A stretch of DNA of 64,000 nt from the NCBI RefSeq assembly GCF_015832195.1, contig NC_052019.1, positions 2,713,685 to 2,777,684 of the forward strand, given 5' to 3'. The stretch comes from Motacilla alba alba. Lineage: Eukaryota > Chordata > Aves > Passeriformes > Motacillidae. Position 1 is the stretch's first letter. Each line of letters opens with the position of its first letter. The notes under the pieces were generated by a model that worked only from the letters and a program-made list of their open reading frames with translations, had not been told where the DNA came from and ran no database searches. The position numbers were made by a program, and so were the translations under genes. Of the stretch, positions 53,499-61,259 are shown one piece after another.

Positions 53499-53930
53499 GG
53501 AATCACAGCATGGTTTGGGTCGGGAGGAATCTTAAAGCTCATCTCATTCCAACCCCCAGCCATGGTAAGGGGTGCCTTCCATCATCCCACATTGCTCCAA
53601 GTCCTGTTCAGCCTTCCTTTGAACATTTCCAGGGATGGAGCAGCCACAGCTTCTCTGGGCACCCTGTGCCAGGGCCTCACCACCCTCACAGGCAAAAATT
53701 TCTTTCTGATATCCTGTCTAACCCACCCTCTGGCAGTGGGAAGCCATTCCCTGTGTTCTGTCCCTCCATCCCTCGACTCCAGTCCCTCTCCAGCTCTCCT
53801 GGAGCCCCTTCAGGCCCTGGAAGAGGCTCTGAGCTCTCCCTGCAGCCTTTTCCAGGTGAACACCCCCAGCGTGGCTCCAGAGCAGAGAGGCTCCAGCCCT
53901 TGGAGCATCTTTATTGCTTCTCCTGGAGTT
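53499..53930 (-). mobile_element. CR1 3' region, about 430 bp
   Basis: This is the reversed counterpart of the copy at 19192-19644: 'aatcacagcatggtttgggt', 'cacagcttctctgggcaccc' and 'ctgcagccttttccaggtga'. The 271- and 245-codon frames crossing it are by-products. Confidence 0.93.
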
Positions 53931-55499
53931 GCTCCAAGTCCTTGTTGTGCAGAGGACCCCATCCTTGGACCCAGCACTCCCCACCATCACCTCCTCCCTG
54001 CAGAAACACAGCAACCCCCTTCCCAGAGGGGCAGCCCCCACCTTGCTGTACTACAAAACCCCTCATGCTGCAGAAAAAACCCAGAGGCCACATGGAGCAG
54101 CTGTGGAAAGCAGCACCGCCCTCTAGGACCATGGTGGGAGCCTGGAGATGACATGGAAAACCTCCTAAAAGGGTCAGACAGACAAAAGAATGAATGAACT
54201 GCCTCTGCACTAGTGCCTGGGCAGATCTATGTGACAGTGACAATGTCCATGGATCCCACAACATGCTTCCCACACAGAGAAGTTTCAAGTGCTGACAGGT
54301 ACCGCTGCTGACAGTCCAGCCACGTGAGCTGCATCAGAGAAAAAGGGTTTCCAGAGTATTTGGGAGTTTAATGAGCAGCAAACACTCGTGATGAAAGCCA
54401 CTCTACCCACTTTCAAAAACTGGAGACGTCAGGAAGAACAGGATTGCACCAGCCTCTAGCGAAATCCAGGACCAGCTGCTCCAGAGGAAGATGCAAGAAA
54501 TCATTCTGGACAGCTCAGGAATCACTTGCTTATCACTAAATCTCTTCCTAAGCCCTTCAGATAGTGATTAAGCACCACGGTGCATACCCTATATATTAAA
54601 TATTAATCCTCCCTAATGTGACTGCTGATGTTCTCCGGTTATTCAGCTCGGATAACCGCACACCCCGCTCCTTTCCCACCCCAAACCACATAAACACAAC
54701 ATACAAAACCCAGCAGGGTTCTGTGATCCAGCCAGAGCCTCCTCGGGCTCTGAGCCTTGAAGGAAACCAGCTGGATGCCACTGCAATCAGGGGGGAAAGA
54801 GTTAAGAGCAGGAGATGAATCAGCCACTGCTCCGCACACGGACATTTCCTACCTCTCCGCTCAAGTGTCTCTTCCTGTCTGCAGGCTTTGGGGATGATTG
54901 CAGACCTGGTTGCCTTCAAATGACTTCCACCACGAGAGGAAAGCCCCATGAGGGGATTTGTTTTATTTCCAGAGGAAAATGCGATTTGTGAATGAGCCCA
55001 GAGAGCAGCTGCCGGGGATGACCGACCTGCTGCCGGTGTCACACCAGGAGGGCAGGACCAGGCAGCAGCTGGGGCCACTCCTGACCCTATGGAAGCACTA
55101 CAGGTGCTCTGTTCCACAGAAAATATCCCACCCCATGCTCCTCGGTGTTTTGAGGATCACACAGACCACAACAGTGGCCAGCCAAGCACAGCAGAGGTCA
55201 CACAGCCTCTGGATCGGGATCCACCACCCTGCTGGAAACACAGAGGGCTGGAGCAGAACAGATGCAGGCTGGCAGCAGGAGGAGACAGGGAGAGGGGGAA
55301 TTCAAGCCACTCATCCACGAGGATGTTGATGCTGGACATGGACCAGTATCACGGAGCAGCACAGAGATGCAGTTATTTGTGAGGGATGTTTCAGGAAGGC
55401 AGGGCTGTGGCTCCTTAGTCTGGGAACAACACAGCAGCACCAGCGCCCTGGAAATGGGAAATACCTATTCCAGCACCTCCCTGGAACCCTCACTGCTTT
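53931..55499. other. No gene seen
   Basis: No supported exon or repeat. Confidence 0.5.
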
Positions 55500-55655
55500 C
55501 ACAGAATCCCAGAGCCATCTAGGTTGGAAAAGACCTCCAAGATCATCACCTCACAAGTCCAACCTGTGACCTTGTCACCAGAGCAGAGCACTGAGTGCCA
55601 CATTCAGCTGTTCCTTGGGCACCTCCAGGGATGATGACTCCACCACCTTCAGCCA
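55500..55655 (-). mobile_element. CR1 3' fragment
   Basis: 'acagaatcccagagccatct', 'aaaagacctccaagatcatc' and 'gcacctccagggatgatgac'. Confidence 0.88.
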
Positions 55656-57128
55656 GCTGTAACCAACCAGTTGCTTTAACCAACTGTTTTAATAAAGATC
55701 AGGCAAAAACCCTGGGGCTTCCCGCAAGCACTTCCCCAGGAAGCTCTCCAGCAGGGATGGAAAGGAACACGTGGAATGGGAAGGTGGCAGTGCCCGCTTT
55801 CTGCCCAGCACAAACGCCGAGTCTCTGTCTGCCCAGCGCCCCCAGGTCCTAGGGGATTTGGGGTCCCTGCTCCCCAAAAAGCCTCCTAGCTCCTCACCTG
55901 GCCACAGCAGAAGCCATCAGGGAGCTGGCAGTGCCATGACCATCCCTGTGATCCCATTCCTCCTCCCAGAGCTCCACGCCAAGCCTGGGAGTGGTGGTTC
56001 CCCAATCTCTCTGGGAATAACAGCACGAGTTTGCATCTGATGCTCGACAGAGACAAATCCTCCCTGCAAACCTGGCTGCAGCCCACCCCCAGCACATCCT
56101 TCCCCTCCCTGCCACCGGCTGCTGCAGCAACAGGAATTAAAATAAAGATGAAAAACTCCTGTTGGGGCCGCAGTTTTATTTCCTGTCGTTTCTAGAACTC
56201 CTTGTACAGGAGGAAAAAAAAAAAAATCCTTAAATATTTCCAAGCATCCTGCATGCTGGCAGCAAGCTCCCCCCAGCCACGGGCAGGCAGAGAAGGGATG
56301 ACTAATTTCTTTTTTAGCATAAGACGCTGGGAGAGCGTCCTGTGAACGAGCTCAGTAAATTCCTGAGGCTCCCGGCAAGGACTCCACCACTCCTTGCGAA
56401 ACTTCCCAGCTGGAATTGAAAAGGCAGAAAACATCGTTTTCCCTCCCTCGACAAAAAGAGCTTGGGATTCCTTTCACGACAGTATTTGGGTTTTTAATGT
56501 CAGTCCATATTTAGCAAGAGGGAAAAAAAGCCTCCCTTCCTTCCTGTCACATTTTCCACCCTCGATGACATCCAAGATCAGAAACAAGCAAGCGCTGGCC
56601 GAGGAGGGAGGATGCAGCTACCCGAGCGTGGGAGAGCTTGGAGAGGGGCAGCGGGGACATTCCCATTTGGGATTCCCGTTTGAGGGGACACACCCTTGGA
56701 GGAGTGGGAAGAGCCAGTGAGAAGGGGACAGAGCTCTGAAGGAAGGGACAGAGCCCTCGGACACCGCAGCAAGGAGGGCGTCCCTTCCAACGCTCCAGCC
56801 TGGAGCATCTCCCAGAGGGATGGCTCAGGGAGCAGCCAGGCCACAAGTCCCCAGGCTGGAATATCAGTCCCAAAAGAAGCTTTTGGTCACCTGGATCTGC
56901 CAAGGGGGGTGTGGTGCGACCGTGGGTCAGGAGGGTTCCTCACTGAGCCTGAGTGGAGGCGTGCAGGGAGCCCGGCCGTGCTGCAGCAGGGCGGTGCTGG
57001 GTGGTGACAGGAGGTCGTGGCCGTGGTGGCCCTGCCCTGCAGAGGTTTTCTGGGTCTTGGAGGGGTGTCCCCAGCTTGGACCCCCGTGTCCAACCCTGTG
57101 GGTTGCTGCAGATCCACAGGTGGAAGTT
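55656..57128. other. No gene seen; GC content rising toward the CpG island
   Basis: G/C-rich, but no exon with convincing splice sites is seen on the minus strand, where exon 2 of the leftward gene might be expected. Confidence 0.45.
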
Positions 57129-57612
57129 CACAGAATCCTGGAATGGTTTGGGTGGGAAGGGACCTTAAAGCTCATCGTGTTCTATCCCCTGCCATGGGCA
57201 GGGACACCTTCCACTATCCCAGAGGGCTCAGAGCCCCATCCAGCCTGGCATTAAACACTCCAGGGATCCAGGGGCAGACACAGCTTCTCTGAGCAACCTG
57301 TGCCAGGTTCCCTCCCCACCCGCACAGGGAAGAATTCCTTCCTAATATCTAATCTAACTGCACTCTCTTTCAGTGTGAGGCTATTCCCTCTTATCCTGTC
57401 ACCCCAGGCCCTTGTAAAAAGTCTCTCCATTTTTCTTGCAGGCTCCCATCAAGTACTGAGAGACCCCCATTAGGTCTCTTCGGATCCTTTTCTCCTCCAG
57501 GCTGGACAATCCCAATTTTCCCAGCCTTTCCTCGCAGGAGAAGGAGGTGCTGCATCCCTCCCATCAACTCGCTGGCCTCCTCTGGACTCGCTCCAAGGGA
57601 GCAAATCCAAGA
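57129..57612 (-). mobile_element. CR1 3' region, about 480 bp
   Basis: 'cagaatcctggaatggtttg', 'ccctgccatgggcagggaca' and 'ctggcctcctctggactcgc'. It ends about 80 bp before the CpG island. Confidence 0.93.
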
Positions 57613-57689
57613 GCCGCAGCCCGCGATCACTTTTAGAAACCCCCATTCTCCCTAACAAACACACCCACAAATACTCAAACACCAAACCC

Positions 57690-58200
57690 CGAGTTCAGCG
57701 CCGACACGGCGGGGGTGCCCCAACTCCACGGACACGCGTGGGTCGCTCCCCACGCCCCTTCCATCACCCCCACGCCACCACAGCAGCCCCGAGCCCAGCC
57801 CCGGGGGTCACCTGCGCCCCCTCCCCGCTCACCTGCGGCCGCTGCTCCCTCAGCGCCTCCCGCCCAAACGGCTCCGCTGCGAGGCCGCCTCGGCCGCCCG
57901 TAACCATGGACGGCGCAGCGGGGGAGGGCGCGGGGGAAGGGGTCGGGGGAAAAGGGGAGGGGGATATGAGGGAAGGGGAAGGGGTGCGGGAAGCCCCCGC
58001 CGCCCCTCGGGGCTCTCCCGGCGCTCAGCGGCGCCGCCGCCGCCGCCCGCCCGCTGCCGCCGCCATCGTGCGGCTCCGGGCCGGGGGCGTGGCCGGGGGC
58101 GTGGCCATGGGCGTGGCCAGGCGGGCCCCCGGCGCGTGGCGGTGCTGCCCCCTGGTGGCGCGGAGGCGGCACTGCGCCCCCTCCGATCCCGCGTCCCGAA
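57690..58200. promoter_or_regulatory. CpG island with three GGGGGCGTGGCC-type GC boxes and a YY1-like site
   Basis: CpG density rises sharply against the surroundings. At 58083-58118 three tandem 12-bp units of GGGGGCGTGGCC (third unit ATGGGCGTGGCC) form Sp1/KLF boxes. On the minus strand ATGGCGGC at 58059-58066, within CACGATGGCGGC, matches the YY1 consensus that marks many TSSs. Between them and the candidate exon the transcript would carry a C/T-rich leader. A 13-codon upstream ORF (58025-58066, minus) starts at the YY1-site ATG and ends TGA. The orientation of YY1 and the donor favour a leftward promoter. Confidence 0.65.
57833..57907 (-). CDS. Candidate first coding exon of an unidentified minus-strand gene
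   Basis: On the minus strand an ATG at 57907 opens 25 codons (MVTGGRGGLAAEPFGRE.., ending EQRPQ) and reaches a consensus donor, CAG then GTGAGC, in phase 0. It sits inside a CpG island with GC boxes and a YY1-like element upstream, which is where a first exon is expected. A second in-frame donor-like CAG/GTGACC lies 24 bp further on (GT at 57807-57808). Start context is mediocre (T at -3, G at +4). The gene would extend leftward, and no second exon is recognisable in the window, so intron 1 would have to be very long or the next exon missed. I do not recognise the peptide. It could also be a non-coding first exon with a chance ATG. Confidence 0.4.
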
Positions 58201-58215
58201 ATTCCGGAGTGGGAA

Positions 58216-58240
58216 ATTAATAAATAAATAAATAAATTAT
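58216..58240. repeat. (AAAT)n short microsatellite
   Basis: A short run of AAAT units lies just right of the CpG island and is followed by an AT-rich spacer of about 50 bp. Confidence 0.85.
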
Positions 58241-58319
58241 TAATTGTTAATCAGAAAATTAATTACAAACAAAATGTTTTGGTGGGATACTACGGGAATG
58301 CCGGAAAGGGGCTTTTAGG

Positions 58320-58628
58320 AAGGAGGTGCGGAGACAGGACAAGGAGTGATGTGTACAAGTTGAAACGGGGAATTTCTGTTGGGATATTCGGAGGAAATTT
58401 TTTGCTGTGACCATGGTGAGGACAGGAACAGGTTGTCCAGGGAAGTTGTGGATGCCCCAACGCTGGAAGTTTTCAAAGCCAGGTGGGATAAGGCCTTGAG
58501 CAACCTGGTCTAATGGGGGTTCTCCCTGCCCTTGGCAGGGCGGCTTGGGATGATCTTTGAAGCCCTTCCAAACCTTTAATATTCTGTGATCCTATTATCG
58601 CGATTGTACAATTCTGTGATTCTGTGAA
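58320..58628 (+). mobile_element. CR1 3' fragment, older and diverged
   Basis: 'gaggacaggaacaggttgtc', 'gccttgagcaacctggtcta' and repeated 'attctgtgatt' tail. Confidence 0.88.
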
Positions 58629-58783
58629 CAGAAACCACTGGGTGCAACTGAGTGGCTTTTTTTTTTTTTTATGAGGTAAGTTTTGATCGCTAAAAAGATC
58701 TCTTCTTAATTAGAAACAACCCAGAAACGTGATCCGTTTTTTTAATATTACTTAGAATGAGAAAAGCTGGCTTCAATTAATTA

Positions 58784-59110
58784 TAATCACAGAATGGTTT
58801 GGGTAGGAAGGAACCTTAGGGGAAGTTCCACCCCCTGCTATGGGCAGGGACAACTTTCCCCTATCCCAGGTTGCTCCAAGCCCCATCACCTGTGGCCTCA
58901 GACACTTCCAGAGATGAGGCTTTTCTGGACAGCCTGTGCCAGTGCTCACATTAAAGACCATGTTCCTCCTATCCAGGTGGAACTTCCATCGGTTTCTGCC
59001 TTTTGCCTCTTGTCCCATGGCTGGGCGCCACGGAGCAGAGCCTGGTGCATGCTCTTGGCACGCCACCTTTAGATGTTTATACACATTGATGAGGTCCCCT
59101 CTCAGATGTC
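58784..59110 (-). mobile_element. CR1 3' fragment
   Basis: 'aatcacagaatggtttgggt', 'cccctgctatgggcagggac' and 'tgatgaggtcccctctcaga'. Confidence 0.92.
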
Positions 59111-59139
59111 TGCTTTTGAGGCGCATCAGGTGCAGCTCC

Positions 59140-59557
59140 CAGAATCACAGTACACCGAGGTTCAAAGGGATGTCTGGAGATCATCCACTCCAACCACCTG
59201 TCAAGGCAGTGTCACCTGGAGCAGGTGACACAGGAATGTGTCCAGGTGGCTTTGGAATGCCTCCAGAGAGGGGGACTCCAGGACCTCCCTGGGCGGCTGT
59301 TCCCGTGCCCTGCCACCCTCAACATAAAGAAGTTCTTCCTTATGTTGAGGCAGAACTCCTTGTGTTCTAGTTTGTGGCCTTTAGTCCTTGTCCTGTCGCT
59401 GGGCACCGCTGGAAAGAGTCTGGCACCATCCTGTGACCCCTGCTTGGGGATATTTATAGGGATTGATGAGCTGGCCTCTCAGTCTTCTCCGGAGTGAACA
59501 GGCTCCACTCCCGCAGAGTTTCTTTGCAGGAGGGATGCTCCTGTCCCTTCGCACTCG
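59140..59557 (-). mobile_element. CR1 fragment abutting the 22-bp minisatellite
   Basis: 'agaatcacagtacaccgagg', 'ggactccaggacctccctgg' and 'gcaggagggatgctcctgtc' mark a reversed CR1 whose 5'-truncated end meets the minisatellite. Confidence 0.9.
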
Positions 59558-59558
59558 C

Positions 59559-60347
59559 TGTCCCCGCTCCAAGCTCGCCCCGTCCCCGCCCCAGCACCTC
59601 CCGGTCCCCGCTCCGGCACCTCCCGGTCCCCGCTCCGGGACCTCCCTGTCCCCGCTCCAGGATGTCCCTGTCCCTGCTCTGGGCTCTCCCTGTCCCCGCT
59701 CTAGGATCTCCCTGTCCCCGCTCCGGGCTCTCCCAGTCCCAACTCCGGGCTCGCCCTGTCCCCGCTCCGGGCTCGCCCTGTCCCCGCTCCGGGCTCTCCC
59801 TGTCCCCGCTCCAGGCTCGCCCTGTCCCCGCTCCGGGCTCTCCCTGTCCCCGCTCCAAGCTCTCCCTGTCCCCGCTCCGGGCTTTCCCTGTCCCCGCTCC
59901 GGGCTTTCTCCAGGATGTCCCTGTCCCGCTCCGGGCTCGCCCTGTCCCCGCTCCGGGCTCTCCCTGTCCCCGCTTCGGCAGGCTCTCCCTGTCCCCGCTC
60001 CTCCCTGTCCCCGCTCCAGGCTCTCCCTGTCCCGGCTCCAGGCTCTCCCTGTCCCCGCTCCAAGCTCTCCCTGTCCCCGCTCCGGGCTTTCCCTGTCCCC
60101 GCTCCGGGCTCGCCCTGTCCCCGCTCCGGGCTCGCCCTGTCCCCGCTCCGGGCTCTCCCTGTCCCCACTCCGGGCTCGCCCTGTCCCCGCTCCAGGCTCT
60201 CCCTGTCCCCGCTCCAGGATGTCCCTGTCCCAGCTCCGGGCTCGCCCTGTCCCCGCTCCGGGCTCTCCCTGTCCCCGCTCCAGGATCTCCCTGTCCCCGC
60301 TCCGGGCTCTCCCTGTCCCCGCTCCAGGACCTCCCTGTCCCCGCTGT
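59559..60347. repeat. 22-bp minisatellite, about 35 copies, C/T-rich on the plus strand
   Basis: The unit is close to ctccgggctctccctgtccccg, counted as 22 bp from successive gtccccg cores (59560, 59582, 59604, 59626). Variant positions give CTCT, CTCG, GATC, GATGT and GACC types. A few units are shortened, for example near 59913 and 59985-60005. A multi-unit block containing 'ccaagctct' then 'gggctttcc' recurs about 210 bp apart (near 59850 and 60058), so the array also grew by block duplication. Long open frames on both strands here are products of the period, not genes. Confidence 0.95.
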
Positions 60348-60376
60348 CCTCAGGGACCCGGAACTGGACACACCCC

Positions 60377-60460
60377 CTGTCAATCACTACCTGTCAATCA
60401 CCGTAACGGGCGTGGACCGCAGCCAATCAGCTGCAGACGCGACGCAAGGGGGCGGGGCCG
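60377..60460 (+). promoter_or_regulatory. MAVS: MAVS core promoter: CCAAT box, GC box, repeated TGTCAATCAC
   Basis: A CCAAT box (NF-Y type, 60423-60427) is followed 20 bp later by a GC box (gggggcgggg, 60448-60457, Sp1/KLF type). Upstream, ctgtcaatcac occurs twice (60377-60387 and 60391-60401). There is no TATA box. The spacing suits a housekeeping-type, TATA-less start shortly after 60460. Confidence 0.7.
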
Positions 60461-60495
60461 CAGCGGTGCCGGGCGCGCGGCGGCGGCGGGCGCAG
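60450..60495 (+). other. MAVS: MAVS exon 1, non-coding (5' end approximate)
   Basis: A GC-rich leader ends at a good donor (gcgcag then gtgagg, GT at 60496). It follows a CCAAT box and a GC box, and contains no ATG. The next acceptor is at 61128-61129, giving intron 1 of 634 bp (60496-61129). The transcription start is not defined by sequence; I place it just after the GC box. The exon is inferred from promoter and donor only. Confidence 0.6.
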
Positions 60496-61129
60496 GTGAG
60501 GGGCCCTCAGGGGCCGTGAGGGCAGCGGGGAGGGGACACCGGGGCCGCACCGACCCCCGCGGCCGCCACAGCCCCGGCCGCCACCGCCGGCCGCTCTGCC
60601 AGGGGGATCTGCGAGCGGAGAACCTCCCGTTGCTCCCACGGGGGCTGAAGGTCGCGCTGAGGGCGGGGGGGCCCCCGCCGTGAGGGCGCGCAGAGCCGCG
60701 TCGCGGCCTGCGGGCCGCTGTTCGCTGTGGGAAGGAGCCCTGTGCCTTCCCCTTTGGTTTTTGCGTTGCTTATGGGGGATTCCCGCCGTGGCCCCTGGCG
60801 CTTGTCTTGGCCGTGCCGCCTGTTCTTCGCTGTCGGCTCTCGTGACCCTATCGCCAGGCCGGCCCCCAACCCGCCGGCTGGATCCAAACAAGCAGAGTGG
60901 GAATAAACACAGCGTGGGCGATGGTAGAAAGAAGCGAGGTCTGTGGAAGTGAAGCTGAGGTTTGAACTTAAAGCCAAGCGAATTCTCTGTGCGTGTTTTG
61001 CGACAGGATTTCCTCTGTCTCATCGCAGTGTCTGTGCCAGGGCACGGGTGGCTGCCTGCCCGAGCTTCTGCAGGCAGCCTGAGGCTCACCAGCAGCCTGT
61101 GCTCACCCGAAGTCTCTGTCCCTCTGCAG
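60496..61129 (+). other. MAVS: MAVS intron 1
   Basis: A GC-rich 5' half continues the promoter CpG island to about 60720, followed by ordinary intron sequence. I see no repeat and no alternative exon with good splice sites. Confidence 0.6.
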
Positions 61130-61259
61130 GTGCTGAGCCAGGATGGGTTTGGCTGAGGACAAAGTGTACACCCATATTACAAGAAACCTCAAGAAGTTCG
61201 GGACTATCCGAGTGGCATCGCTGGCCGATTCCCTGACCTGCCTGGTCGATGCTGACAGA
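61130..61259 (+). CDS. MAVS: MAVS exon 2 (start codon, first 39 residues of CARD)
   Basis: The acceptor is ctctgcag ending at 61129. A 13-nt leader precedes the ATG at 61143. The coding part, 61143-61259, is 39 codons and ends in phase 0 at the donor gtaatt. The encoded segment covers the first CARD helices, beginning MGLAEDKVYTH and ending near SLTCLVDADR. The leader 'ccaggATGG' gives a purine at -3 and G at +4. Confidence 0.92.

Noticed and set aside
53336..54197. Plus-strand open frames of 271 and 245 codons
   Set aside because: They run mostly through a reversed CR1 copy (53499-53930) and its flank, with no protein domain.
1..57100. CRISPR array, bacterial operon or phage system
   Set aside because: The tandem arrays lack spacers of unique sequence, and CR1, splice sites and MAVS show this is vertebrate DNA.
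57833..57907. Naming the leftward gene as PANK2, RNF24 or AP5S1 by synteny with mammals
   Set aside because: The 25-residue peptide does not match what I know of these proteins, and bird gene order at this locus cannot be confirmed from the window.
57675..58220. 160-165-codon frames on both strands in the CpG island
   Set aside because: High GC removes stop codons. The peptides are low-complexity Ala/Gly/Pro/Arg. Only the short exon with a donor is kept as a candidate.
59454..60683. Open frames of 406, 341, 309 and 228 codons encoding 22-residue Pro- or Gly-rich repeats
   Set aside because: They arise from the 22-bp minisatellite, occur in all frames on both strands, and lack splice or start support.
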